NCBI GenBank assembly: GCA_949316235.1
Contig: OX438759.1
Span: 17,360,618-17,424,617, forward strand
DNA from: Oegoconia quadripuncta
Lineage: Eukaryota > Arthropoda > Insecta > Lepidoptera > Autostichidae
Length of the DNA stretch: 64,000 nucleotides
Direction of reading: 5' to 3'
The notes beneath the pieces were generated by a model. It did no database searches. It was not told the origin of the DNA and saw only the letters and a list, made by a program, of their open reading frames with translations. Position numbers and translations under genes: made by a program. Below are positions 20,898 through 31,299 of this stretch, in pieces. Position 1 is the first letter of the stretch, and every line of letters starts with the position of its first letter.

Positions 20898-21059
20898 TTT
20901 TATAAGATCTGTGGAGGCGGGCGCTTCCCAAAACTGAAGATAAATTGCACAGTGCCTCATTAACAAAAGCAATAATGAATCAAAAAACGCAAACATGAAC
21001 AAACCTTGACTTGCAATTCGGCCTTCCGATTCCAAAGTGTCATAATTTTACCATAACAG
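20898..21059 (+). promoter_or_regulatory. Candidate promoter and non-coding exon 1 of the membrane-protein gene
   Basis: TATAAG at 20901-20906 precedes by about 30 bases the start of a GC-balanced stretch ending at a strong donor CAG|GTAAGT (GT at 21060). The stretch has no long frame; two short upstream frames begin at the ATGs at about 20974 and 20994. Its donor could join to the acceptor at 22343-22344, leaving the ATG at 22360 as main start. The link is inferred from order, strand and splice strength only. Confidence 0.4.
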
Positions 21060-21302
21060 GTAAGTTTATGTAGACAAGCACCGAAGAATGATATAGTAGG
21101 AAAATGTGGCAAGCCCGACAAGTAATATCTTCAAATAAAGTCAAATTACTATAATAAATAACTCTAAATAGATCCTACAACTAAAACAGAATTTTAAAAT
21201 TTCGAAAACCCTCAAGTTAGCAAATTATTATATCATCCAAATACACAAAAAGGCTTATCCGATTTTTATCAAACATGACTAATAACTATTAACATAGCAT
21301 GA

Positions 21303-21749
21303 TGACCGATTGGTGTAGATGAAGTGTGTATAGAGGAGGTGAACCTCATACACAGGACGGAGGGTGAAGGTCGAGGAAATTAAAGATAACTTTCCAAGAC
21401 GAGATGTTTATTGTCTCACCATTCGATAAAGATTAATTACAAATATATAATATAATTTACAAAACCATTTCCTTGCCTTGCGCGTGCGTCCTAAATTACT
21501 GTTAATCATTGCGTTGCTCGTTTATGTTGCGGTTTAAATATTAAGTTCGTATTTTCGCATGTTGCGGTGTGAATTTAGATGTTATCTCACAGATGAATGT
21601 TTGTGTGAAGAATACGAACATTATTCCAGAGTCATGGATGTTATATAAATATTTATGTGTTTATCCGTTATCTAGTGTCTACAGTACAAGCTTTGCTTAG
21701 TTTGAGACTAGATGATTGGTGTAAGAATCCGAAACATTTATTTATTTAA
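21303..21749 (+). mobile_element. SINE-2 interrupted by a 271-bp insertion
   Basis: SINE-2 head ATGACCGATTGGTGTAG at 21303-21319, body resuming at about 21591 (GATGAATGTTTGTGTGAAGA) to the A/T-rich tail. The B-box is lost at the insertion. The inserted 21320-21590 contains GAGGTGAACCTC and no frame; its nature is unknown. Confidence 0.75.
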
Positions 21750-21872
21750 CTTGTCCCCTCGTTTAGTTTTTAACATAAAATAGAACACAGTTGCCACCCA
21801 ACACCGGTGGCCTTCATTCCAGAACCTTAATAGCTCAACAGCCCAGATATCGTTCTTTTACGAATTTCTTAA

Positions 21873-21938
21873 TTCCTGATTCGCTGAATGAAATGCCGAG
21901 CATTGCCCTCTCAATAGCTCGTTGCGTGACAGACCCTT
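21873..21938 (-). pseudogene. Short LINE fragment (QRAxERAMLGxSF)
   Basis: The minus strand encodes the TQRAIERAMLGISFSESG-like phrase typical of a widespread insect LINE; also at 30496-30545 (+) and, degraded, at about 40600 (+). Confidence 0.6.
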
Positions 21939-21964
21939 GATTTTTTGAGATCGAAGCGATATGT

Positions 21965-22232
21965 CTTTTTTTATGCACAACGGGTTCTTACTGGACCTCA
22001 ATCATACCTGATGTTAAGTGAAGATGAGATCGAAGGTGGAAGCGTACTGTCCCGGAAACCCCTACATATTTGGGGGACTAGCTATCTTATCTCTGACAAC
22101 CAGAACACAACAATGCTATTAACATTGCTGCTTGGCGGCAGATTTAGATAAGATGGTGGTAGCTAGCCAGGTGGACATTTAAAATGCCCTACCACCAACC
22201 AAACCGATGTACCCCGCTGGGGATCGAACCCG
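21965..22232 (-). mobile_element. SINE-1 copy, head lost
   Basis: Tail TTTTTTTATGCACAACGGG to B-box region GGGGATCGAACCCGCGATCC. The A-box head is missing. It lies in the inferred intron 1 of the membrane-protein gene. Confidence 0.92.
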
Positions 22233-22359
22233 CGATCCCCAGCGCTAATTGCAAATTCATGCATCTAAGAGCGGAGATGCTTTACGGTGGGAAACACTCG
22301 CCTTGAAATGTAACAGCATCAAGCATATTATTTCATTGTTGCAGTTTCGCGGCAAATCT

Positions 22360-23736
22360 ATGGAATGGTGGTATCTCGTGCCGGTGGTGCTTGCCATTAT
22401 CATGTTCCTTCTCGTTGGCACCGTTTTCGAGAAAAGGATCGAGACTTCCGTTCGAACTTTCCGTAAGTACTTGCTGCCTGCCGTTGGGATTCTGTACCTC
22501 ATTTGCTGAAGCAATCGCAGTTATGCAATGTCTGGCGTGGGTGGGTAACCACTATGGGCATTTTAATACGAATATTTCCGTGCTTCGGACGTCAAATAGT
22601 AGGTTTTCAATTGAAGGCCAAGTCGTTAAGCCAAGTCGGTGGCCACAAACGACCTTGTTGGCGTAGACCCTGACCGCTATGTTTAGATGTCACGTATTCG
22701 AATTCTGCTGGAGGCATATGTTTATATAATGTTTAATAAATATGCACATGTATATCGAGTTTTGGATGTGTGTTTTAAAGGATCTACTTTATAAATATTT
22801 ATTTACAAAAAAACCTTTTCAAACACAAAGTGACTTGGCGTCCAGACTCAGCGGTTCACTTTACAAACACAAAGTGACTTGGCGTCCAGACTCAGCGGTT
22901 CACTTTACAAACATCAAGTGACTTGGCTTCCAGATTCAGCGGTTCACTTTACAAACACAAAGTGACTTGGCGTCCAGACTCAGCGGTTCACTTTACAAAC
23001 ATCAAGTGACTTGGCTTCCAGACTCAGCGGTTCATTTTACAAACACCAAATGACTTGGCGTCCAGACTCAGCGGTTCGCTTTATAAACACAAAGTGACTT
23101 GGCGTTCTGACTCAGCGGTTCGCTTTACAAACACAAAGTGACTTGGCGTCCTAACTCAGCGGTTCGCTTTACAAACACAAAGTGACTTGGCGTCCAGACT
23201 CAGCGGTTCACTTTACAAGTAACCGCTTTAAAAAAGTTCCAGCGAATCTAAGAAATGATTATGGGGAGCACATGAAAAGAGCTCTGTTCAATTTTTTTTT
23301 ATTATGTGATTTAGCTCAGAAATTAAAAAATAATTCATGTGAAACCTTGAAATAATGTTCCATTTTCCAAATAAAAAACAAATTTGGATATAGCTTTGAA
23401 AATCGCAGGAATTGGTACATATGATTAACAAAGAAAAAAAAACTTCAATTTCATAGGTAAAGACCCAATATAATACCTGTTTCTGTTATAGTGGACCGCC
23501 GCCTGAGTGGAGCTTCAGATCCAGGTGTAACTAACACCGAAGTTTGTGACCCTGACTGCAATCCGCCATCGCCCCTCACTGGCTGCACCCCCATATCCCC
23601 CCGCCCGCCAGCCACAGGGTCCCCAACATGTCGCTCAGCAGCAACCTTCAGTGTGTCTCAGCCCAACCTAATTTGCAGATCCAAGAGCGCTTTAACAATT
23701 CCTAGTAAGCCTAGACTAGAGATTCCAAGTGCATGA
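22360..23736 (+). CDS. Candidate single-pass membrane protein, two coding exons
   Basis: Exon 22345-22462 follows acceptor TTTCATTGTTGCAG and ends at donor CC|GTAAGT. Exon 23492-23736 follows CTGTTATAG. Joined in phase 1 they encode 115 residues from ATG 22360. Residues 3-25 (WWYLVPVVLAIIMFLLVGTV) form one hydrophobic membrane helix, then FEKRIETSVRTF, which by the positive-inside rule puts the C-terminus in the cytoplasm. The tail is Pro/Ser/Cys-rich (GCTPISPRPPATGSP) and ends LEIPSA before TGA. No family recognised. The ATG context is weak and the frame is open back to the acceptor, so these could be the last two exons of a larger receptor-like gene. The intron holds a minisatellite and MITE-1 ending 23 bases before the acceptor AG. 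AATAAA at 24166 is a possible polyadenylation signal. Confidence 0.55.
22820..23215. repeat. 44-bp minisatellite, 9 copies
   Basis: Unit AAACACAAAGTGACTTGGCG with TCCAGACTCAGCGGTTCACT, nine near-identical copies. Copies 3 and 5 share the variant ACATCAAGTGACTTGGCTTC and alternate with standard copies, suggesting an 88-bp duplication step. It lies in the intron of the membrane-protein gene and abuts a MITE-1. Confidence 0.97.
23219..23468. mobile_element. MITE-1 copy a, left part missing
   Basis: Runs from GTAACCGCTTTAAAAAAG to the terminus CATAGGTAAAGACCCAA followed by TA. The first about 150 bases of the family are absent and the minisatellite sits in their place. Confidence 0.92.
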
Positions 23737-24202
23737 TGCAGGAAGATACAGTTTCGTATAAAATAATGTCAATTTAACAGAATATTGGAGTCATTGATTT
23801 CGATTTTGCAATTATGAGGAAGCTATTGAGATCAGAGTTAATTGAGCTGACGTTCGTACGAATAGTATCTATGAATTAAAATACCAGCCTTAAATATACT
23901 TGGAGAGTTTGAAATATGAAGCAAAACTTCAGATATTCTCCATTGAGTGGTACAGGTGGTAATATCAATTTACTTCTATGACTTCATGACGTAACAAATA
24001 TGCCCGATCAGGAAGCCATGAGGGGATATGAAGGCTATACGATTAGATGATTTATTGGAAGGAATGGTTGTTCAGCTTTTAATGACACAGCTTTATAACG
24101 ACATAGGTTATAAGAGAGATTGAAAAGAAGATAGAAACATTATGAAATACGGCAATGTATGTCTAAATAAAAACTCAATCAATAAGTCTCGATTTCTTTT
24201 TA
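23737..24202. other. Probable 3' region of the membrane-protein gene
   Basis: No repeat recognised up to MITE-1 copy b. AATAAA at 24166-24171. Confidence 0.3.
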
Positions 24203-24596
24203 TTGGTCCTTACCTATGAAATTGGCGTTTTGTATGAAGAATTTCATTAAAACTGTTTTCTCCATACAAACATTTTTGATTTTTTTTTAGGAACGGCAAA
24301 TCCAAAAGCTAAACTTTGTGTGTATTGTCGAATAACATTAAGTTAAATATAGGTAGCGTTAATTTTTAAATGTAACCGCTTTATAAAAGTTTCAGCGAAT
24401 CTAAGAAATGATTATGGGAACTACATGAAAAGAGCTCTGTTCAAATTTTTTTTATTATGTGATTTAGCCCAGAAATTAAAAAAATATTTCATGTGAAACC
24501 TTGAAATAATATTCCATTTTCCAAATAAAAAACAAGGATATAGCTTTGGAAATCGCAGGAATTGGTAGACATATGATTTCATAGGTAATGACCCAA
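24203..24596. mobile_element. MITE-1 copy b, full length
   Basis: 394 bp, TA on both sides. Left end TTGGTCCTTACCTATGAAAT, right end ATTTCATAGGTAATGACCCAA. Its interior GTTTTGTATGAAGAATTTCA is shared with copies d and e. TA flanks and TIRs fit a non-autonomous Tc1/mariner-type element. No coding capacity. Confidence 0.93.
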
Positions 24597-24660
24597 TATT
24601 AGCTTTATAAAGCGATGATCTGTGATAGCCCAGCTATGCTGTACTAGACATACCTATTAT

Positions 24661-25015
24661 GAGGGTTTATTTCGTCTAGTGGCGCCAACATTGGATAAAT
24701 TAAGTTTACTTTTTAAATAAGGGATAAATCAAAGAAACGGTCTGATCTGCACTCGAAAACCCTAAAAGCTTTATAAGTAATACCTCAATAGCTTTATAAA
24801 GGGTTATTTTCCAGAATTCACGATTATAAAAAAAGATGGTCGCTTTTATCAATAATTAAAAATTCTTGAAAATTACCTTAATAAAAGCTATTTAGGTATT
24901 ATTTATTAGCTTTGAAGCTTGTCTAGTGCAGGTCATAGCAATATTTTTGATTTATGCTGTATTTAAAAAGAAATAATTTGTCCAATGAGGGCACCACTCG
25001 ACGGAATAAACCCTC
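24661..25015. mobile_element. MITE-3, full length
   Basis: 355 bp with TIRs GAGGGTTTATTTCGTCTAGT (left) and, inverted at the right end, GAGGGTTTATTCCGTCGAGT. The interior has repeated AGCTTTATAA motifs. Fragments at 8009-8148 and about 44400-44525 belong to the family. Confidence 0.88.
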
Positions 25016-25249
25016 TTAATCTGTCCAGGTACTGAAGCTTGGTGGTGCCTACACCTACGCTCATGTATCGAAATAGAACCGATACAGATGGACGCCAAAC
25101 TATGACTATACATATAAAGTCTAACAAAATTAACCCGACAAACGTTGCAGTGTATGTATAGGATGTACCTATTACGAAAAAAAAAACATTAAAGTTAACA
25201 GATTTTTATCAAAAAATAAAATTTAGAAATGTAAATTTTGTGAGTTGGA
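25016..25249. other. No gene seen
   Basis: AT-rich spacer before the GC-rich island. Confidence 0.3.
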
Positions 25250-25440
25250 CCTTAATGGCCGCGCGCTCTACTTTGCCACAACACACAAACACGTGCCGCG
25301 GTATCTTTGAAGACGCCGAAAGGCGACCACTCGCCGCTCGCCGCCGCCGGCTCTCGCCCCGGCGCCGCCGCGACTTGCTGTGATTGGTTGCGCCCTGTGC
25401 CCCGCCACCCCCTTTGGCGTCTTCCATATGAACGTTGCCT
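25250..25440. promoter_or_regulatory. Isolated GC-rich, CpG-rich island
   Basis: About 190 bases with many CpGs (CGCCGCTCGCCGCCGCCGGC) in AT-rich DNA, holding an E-box CACGTG and a CCAAT box on the minus strand (GATTGG on +). A 72-codon minus-strand frame starts ATG at 25427 (MEDAKGGGGAQGATNHSKSR, then Arg-rich). In insect genomes such islands often mark a promoter or first exon, but no donor or downstream exon was found on either strand. Confidence 0.35.
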
Positions 25441-26005
25441 TTTTTTTCTCATTGATAAAATAAGAATCGAAATGAAGTAAGTCTATTAAGTAATTTGTAT
25501 TTTCATTTGCACTTACATTTAATTTTTTTACTCGGAAACAAAAATTTTAAGGCTAGTTTTTTTAATGAATATATTATTTTATTGTCATGTATGTGCAATT
25601 GCCAAAATTTGTCGAGTTAATTTTGTTAGACCCTATATACGTAAGCACAAAACTCTAATTAATTGAGACCGTATTTCAGTGTCGAAGTTCAAATTGCGAA
25701 GTGGGACAGTTAGAAACTTCACCTGGATGTTAGTACTGAAAGTATAACTAACTAATATCGAAACAATACACGTTCTATTAATCTGCTAAATAGCTAAAAT
25801 AGCTGCTGTAAATGGGCATTGTCAATTTCCTTAAAGCTATGATAGATGCTATGTGGCGACATGCTCTTATTAAAAGTGACATCTTGCTGCTGTATAGTGG
25901 CATTGACAGATACAAAATACACTACTGAAGCCAGGCATATCTATCTTCCAAGTAATCATGTATACTATAATAGGCCTTTCTTCTTCTTCTTTTCGTGTCG
26001 AGGCA
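25441..26005. other. No gene seen
   Basis: AT-rich, no assigned repeat. Confidence 0.35.
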
Positions 26006-26009
26006 AGTT

Positions 26010-26273
26010 TCAAATTTTATTGGACCAAAACTTAGCCATTCTAACAGTACTGTCTGTGGCGTTAAGCAGGTCGTCAAAGGTGCAGCTGTCAGGACACGCG
26101 GGGCAAGACAATACGTGATCCATTGTCTGTGGGGAGACTCCGCACTCGCATCGGTCACTCCCGCCATCGGAGAAGCCCCACCTGCACAGGATAATCTTTG
26201 CTGCGGCCTTTCTAATATGGGTACTTTCGATTTTCTTTTTAAATTGTCGTTGCGTGAGCTCCAATATATTCAT
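26010..26273 (-). pseudogene. LINE C-terminal zinc-knuckle fragment
   Basis: The minus strand reads HIRKAAAKIILCRWGFSDGG, then CECGVSPQTMDHVLSCPACP and DDLLNATDSTVRMAKFW. The CxC(x8)H(x4)C pattern near the polyprotein end is typical of insect non-LTR retrotransposons. The frame is open for 87 codons without the reverse transcriptase. Confidence 0.8.
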
Positions 26274-26290
26274 ATCATGCTCAATTCATA

Positions 26291-27281
26291 ATTTTCCACT
26301 AGCTTGTTCTTAATAGATTTGAGGACTTTATCTTTTTTTACATAATAACTCTAATGATCCTGGGTATACGACGAAATAGCTGAAAGGGATTGAGGAATCT
26401 AAGAAAACAGGGGAGGTATTAAAATTCTTATTTAGTCCATAGAGATCAAGATTATTGAGAAGAGAACTTTGATATTTATCCACAATCAAGCGGAAACCTG
26501 TGGACAGCTTTCGATCGAGGAATATCTGTGGTGACGCTTATCTTCTATCACACATCCTACTGCAACGGGTTCGCAATTCGAATCCCAAGGATTCCCTGGA
26601 AACTTAACATGCGTCCTATGCCTAATCATAAAGACTCTTCGTCTCCGGGGTAAAGGGCTGTATGTATACGTCAAAAATCTAATAGAACACAGGTGTAACT
26701 GAGGCCGTCACGTCGCCGAATCTTGTATAAATATAGGTAGATGTAATACTCACCTAGCCAATAATACAGCTTCGAAATTACGTGGAAATTACAAACAAAC
26801 CCTTGACAATAGGAGTTTGTAACAAAGCATCATTGTGCTGAGATAAATGGGGTTAAATTTCAGTAAGGTGAAGGTTACAATGGGTGTAGGTAGAGTCTTT
26901 ATTATGTGGCGTAAAGGTGTCTATGGTTGGTTTTTTGTTGAGGATATATTACGATTTAGGTTCCGAAGACAACTTGGTCCGAATTTGTTGCTTCATATTT
27001 CTTTGATTACAACATGAGAAGAAGCGACCAAAACTTATGTGGACACGGAATGGTCATATTTTTAACTCCCGATGAAAGACACCGGTGTTATGTGTTTCAC
27101 GACGTTTTTGCGTATGTCTGTCCGGTTATGTCCGGACGTATCTCCATAATTTGTGGTCCGATTTGAAGACTATGGTACAGGTTATTAGCTATGTCGGCTA
27201 ATCCGTATCGAAGATACTTAGTTTTAACACAATTGTTTGGTGTATTTGGATGATATCATGGTCGTTCGAGGATATTCTAAA
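26291..27281. other. No gene supported
   Basis: The stretch at about 27065-27200 (CTCCCGATGAAAGACACCGG) looks like a decayed repeat. No frame is convincing. Confidence 0.3.
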
Positions 27282-27591
27282 CAGGGCTTGTAACCGGTTT
27301 TCGCAAATACCGGTAAATAAAGGCTTATACCGTATTTTAGAAAAGGTTTTGTTTGTAGCGCTTCCGAAATGAGAGTGCTTCCTGAAACCGGTTTAATCCA
27401 GATAGTTCACGCGTCGGTGTCGTTTAAAGTTTGTGGTGATACGGCGTCCGTCGTTGCTAAGAGCGAAATGAAAACCACTAAAAACCGCTTAATTGATTTT
27501 TTTAAGGTTAAGGTAAATCCAACCCTAAAAAACACTCCTAATGTACTTGACGCTGATTTAAGTATATAAATAAACCGGTAAACAAGCCCTG
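27282..27591. mobile_element. Non-autonomous hAT-like element
   Basis: 310 bp with ends CAGGGCTTGTAACCGGTTTT and, inverted at the right, CAGGGCTTGTTTACCGGTTT. Flanking octamers ATTCTAAA and TTTCTGAA match at 6 of 8 positions, as expected for a decayed hAT 8-bp target duplication. A 66-codon frame inside ends VLDADLSI and may descend from a transposase. A relative is at 45748-45883. Confidence 0.75.
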
Positions 27592-29084
27592 TTTCTGAAT
27601 TTTCTATTTAATTTCCGTTTAATATTCGGACATTGGGATTATTACATGATGATTTCGCCATAGTGAATAAACCAGTACGTGCGTTGAACTTAGTTGTCAC
27701 AATAAAGGTCATTTACTACTCAGTGAAGAACAGTTATGTGCCTAGAATTTTAAAAGTATTCTAATAATATTTGAGATACTTATGCTCTGTTTAAATTGTT
27801 GTTTTGAACCCTGACCATATTGTACTTTGTTCCTCACCTGCTGCCCTATCTTGCGACACTGGGTAAGAGCACACGTGCCCGGTGTTCAAGATAGTGGTAG
27901 ATTTAATGAATTAAATTTAGATGTACAACTAATACAGTCTGACGTCATTAATGTATGCACTAACAGCTCTATGGACACCAGTTTGCTGCAATAAACTGAT
28001 TTTACTTTTATTACCTGATGACACATCACACACACATTAACAGCGCATATCAGGTCACAGAAACTGATCATCGTGTGTTCTTTGACCTACACAAATTTTG
28101 CTAAGTAATTGGAATGCAATTTTTCGTGTCATGTTCTTCCGCAGAGCCACCATAATAGAAACTGATCAATTGTATCTTAAAATGATGTACGTTAAACGAA
28201 CGTAATGTACATATGCCAATTAGCGCTGTACGTACACTAGGTAACGATAAAATCGACATTGATTGTGGCACTGCTGCGGAGCATACTCTCTGGCAGAGCC
28301 ACAAAGTTCTGACACGTCCTACTTATATTCTGTGGTATACTATATTTTTGTAATGGAAACACTGTAATTACGTTTTAAAGTTGGGAACACTGACTAGGCC
28401 CGACGCACGGAAACACTTCTATGTAAATGCTACTAATGGTCACGCATCCACGGTCTGACCTACTTAACTTGCAAATCATTGCTCAACACGAGCACTGGCC
28501 AATACAAAGCAACACCCCGCTAAATATCCTATGGGCTCCTGGTACTCGCTCGGAAAAACACAACTAGGTCTTATAGCGATAATATTTTTATACTTATATG
28601 ACAAGCTGATCTCATCTATCTTACATATGTAACCCCTAACCCACGAATGTCAGTGGCCCAACATCTAGACAAGGACACATTATCCGCGGCCCGTTCGGTC
28701 GTGGTAATTTCCCTTGTGGCCGCGTCTTTAGGTTCGTTTAGATATGGGATAGTAACTACTTGGAACTGATATATGTATATGCATATTGTTGAATTAGAAA
28801 TATGTTTGATAAATTGAAATTATAAATAATTAAAAAAAAACATAAAAATTCCAGATAATAGTGACATAACTATGTCACATATAAAGTTATTAAAATAAAA
28901 TGTGCCGGGATATCTCACGACACAATAGAAGTGTTATTATTAGAGAAGTGATGTGTGCCTTAGGCAGCTTGCTTTTCAGGGTTCCGTAGACAACAAAGAA
29001 CCCTTATAGTTTCATCATCAACCAAGAAACAAATAAACGTTTATCTATCTATCTATCTGGTATCAACAAAACAAGCCGTTAGTT
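27592..29084. other. Unassigned, no gene supported
   Basis: Relatively GC-balanced (27830-28760) with several short frames on the minus strand but no splice-supported exon. An AGGGTTCCGTAGACAACAAA repeat occurs at 28977 and an ATCT microsatellite at about 29041-29057. Confidence 0.35.
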
Positions 29085-29135
29085 GCTTACTGTGGAACTA
29101 GAGTGCGCTGTATGTATGTCTAAGGATATCCATAC
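29085..29135 (+). mobile_element. SINE-3 tail fragment
   Basis: GTTGCTTACTGTGGAACTAG and TGTATGTATGTCTAAGGATA match the 3' part of SINE-3. Confidence 0.6.
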
Positions 29136-29456
29136 CGTTATACGCTTGCAGTCTATTAAAGTGTACAAGTAAACTGGAAATCTAAACACTCACCAGATCT
29201 GGTATTACTATTACCAGTACCTCACAATGCTTAGGTTAAACGGGTTGACTTTGTAATTCAACCCTCCCGCGCCGGTCCATCCTATTTGCATGTTTTATTA
29301 CCGGCCGGTGTCAATTTTAGGGTTAACTAAAATATGAATGTGAATCGCAACCTGACATTGCAAATTTTTGTAGAAATATATAACACTGTTCGTGCAAGTA
29401 AAGCTCATGTATACAGAGCATCTATCAAGAATTTATTGCAAACTAGCGGGCAGCGA

Positions 29457-29892
29457 TACACTAGCTTTCCGGCCGCGGCTTCGCTTGCGTGGAATAACTT
29501 TATCGCGGAAATGCGTTTATCCCGCGGGAACTACACACTTCATCGGGATAAAAATATCCTATGTTTCAATCCGGGGTTTTTTCTACCTATAAACCAAATT
29601 TTATCCAAATCCAAAGAAGTTCGATTCTTCATTCATCATCCGAACAGCCAAGGCATGGAATTCCCTTCCGGCGTCAGTCTTTCCTGAATCCTACAACCTT
29701 GGGATCTTCAAGAGCAGAGTGAATAGACATTTACTGCGATCGCGTGCTTCATCTTCGACCACATCGTCACTTTTTTTGTGGTCAAACGCGAATCCAGTCT
29801 TCATAAAAAAAAACCGTTCATCCGTTTCGCCGTGATTGACCAATAAACAAACGAACACCCAAACTTTCGCATTTATAATATTAGTTAGATGT
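29457..29892 (+). repeat. CTAGCTTTCCGGCCGCGGC dispersed repeat, interrupted
   Basis: Starts TACACTAGCTTTCCGGCCGC, continues with CTTCATCGGGATAAAAATAT, is broken at about 29610 by a LINE 3' end, and resumes at CCGTTCATCCGTTTCGCCGT to AACTTTCGCATTTATAATAT. Uninterrupted relatives are at 32318 and 47487. Confidence 0.8.
29611..29811 (+). pseudogene. LINE 3' end nested in the dispersed repeat
   Basis: Encodes SSFIIRTAKAWNSLPASVFP, ESYNLGIFKSRVNRHLL, then an A-run tail. RTAKxWNSLP with FKxRVNRHL is a non-LTR C-terminal signature. Relatives are at 48178 (+) and 57425 (-). It splits the host repeat between CCAAATCC and CCGTTCATCC. Confidence 0.8.
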
Positions 29893-30025
29893 TTAGGTAG
29901 ATCGTAGATTAGTTAGATAGAATAGATTTATAATATTAGTTAGTATAATATAGATTACATACATTAGGTATGAATCGTGATCTCTCACTATATGGCTCAT
30001 AAGAAAGCTTTGCTGATCTGTGTGC
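29893..30025. other. No gene seen
   Basis: AT-rich with a local partial duplication of ATAATATTAGTTAG. Confidence 0.35.
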
Positions 30026-30188
30026 GAAGTGTAAGTTTTGTCTCGTTTTTAACTTTACCATCGCGTTCGCGTTTACGAAAAAAACTTTGCAAACTATCCG
30101 CTAGAGGCGCTGCACATTTTTCCATACAAATCGTCACGTAAACGTGAACGCGGTAGTAAAGTTAAGTCAAAACAAAACTTACACTCCG
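30026..30188. mobile_element. MITE-6, about 163 bp
   Basis: Left GAAGTGTAAGTTTTGTCTCG, then ACTTTACCATCGCGTTCGCG. The right end is its imperfect inverse (GGAGTGTAAGTTTTGTTTTG when read backwards). Non-coding. Confidence 0.75.
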
Positions 30189-30194
30189 CCTACT

Positions 30195-30495
30195 GATGCG
30201 ATAGATAGACTCCCCCAATTGCAATGAATGTAATAAAATTGATGACTTGCAGCACATCTTGATGGATTGTGTCCGCTACGCGCCTAAAAGGGATGCACTT
30301 ATAAGGTCGTTAGGGCTGAATCGGATCGATGTACCATAACATATATTGTCTGATCCAAGTTCAAGCTCAGCAAGGACACTGTTCTCTATGTTCGGTAAAC
30401 ATTTGTATTAGGATACGATGGGATTGGCATCGTCACTCTGTGTACAAAAATCCCTAAATTAAATAAAGATACAAAAAAAAATAAAAAAAAAAGAA
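30195..30495 (+). pseudogene. LINE C-terminus with zinc knuckle and poly-A
   Basis: Encodes DSPNCNECNKIDDLQHILMD, then CVRYAPKRDALIRSLGL and, after stops, an A-rich tail. The CxxC(x7)H(x4)C arrangement is typical of non-LTR retrotransposon C-termini. Confidence 0.8.
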
Positions 30496-30770
30496 AGCTC
30501 AAGGTCACGCAACGAGCTATAGAGAGGGCGATGCTCGGCGTTTCACTACTAACAAAATATGTGAATGTACATACAAGATATAAAAATAAACTTGCCGTCC
30601 ATAGCAGTCGCTTACAGAAAGTCACTAAGTCATTCAAGGGACAATGTATACGCTTTTATAACAAGGTTCCCGTACACATTCAAAATTTGCCTTTAAATAA
30701 ATTTAAAACAACCAATTAAACGGAAACTATGTGCCAAAGGCTATTATAAAATTTTGGTTTTGGATGATAA
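30496..30770 (+). pseudogene. Chimeric LINE fragments (QRAIERAMLG piece joined to LINE-A)
   Basis: 30496-30545 encodes LKVTQRAIERAMLGVSL and continues without a gap into LINE-A sequence: NVHTRYKNKLAVHSSRLQKV, SFKGQCIRFYNKVPVHIQNL. The LINE-A part stops before its usual C-terminus and meets a SINE-1 at 30771. Confidence 0.7.
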
Positions 30771-31020
30771 GAATCACACCTGGTGTTAAGTGAAGATGAG
30801 GTCGAAGGTGGAAGCGTACTGACCCGGAAACCCCAACATATTTGGGGGACTGGCTATCTTATCTCTGACAACCGGAACACAACAATGCTGCTTGGCGGCA
30901 GATTTAAAATGCCCTACCACCAACCAAACCGAGTACTTAAACATGTACCCCGCTGGGGATCGAACCCGCGACCTCGGAATCGTAAACCCAATGTTGTTTA
31001 CATTGAGCCACGGAGGCGGT
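30771..31020 (-). mobile_element. SINE-1 copy
   Basis: From AATCACACCTGGTGTTAAGT to GCCACGGAGGCGGT. The A-rich tail is lost, and a deletion removes about 45 bases around the AGATTTA...GATGGTGGTAG segment. Confidence 0.92.
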
Positions 31021-31299
31021 TTAATTAATGATATGTTATGTTTAAGTATGTTTGTCTATATAGATCGATATACTAATTTGTAATATATTTACATGTATAG
31101 TTTGTCAACCTGCCTATTACAAACGTATTGTTCTTATACCCAAAGCCAAAGATTGTCTAGATGATCGCTTTTAGTGATAACTTTTGTAACTGCGTTTTCT
31201 TTTTCTATTGTGCAATACAGTGAATTTCTATTGTATTAGAATGGAATCTTGGTAGGAAACATTCAGACAGACTTAGGTTTAAAATTGTATCATTTTAAA
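31021..31299. other. No gene seen
   Basis: AT-rich spacer. Confidence 0.3.

Noticed and set aside
22257..22666. Other frames over the membrane-protein exon (minus 85 codons, plus 91 codons)
   Set aside because: They cross the splice donor and the SINE boundary; the exon frame with GT-AG support is preferred.
29334..29687. 117-codon plus-strand frame
   Set aside because: Reads across the junction of a dispersed repeat and a LINE 3' end; not a gene.
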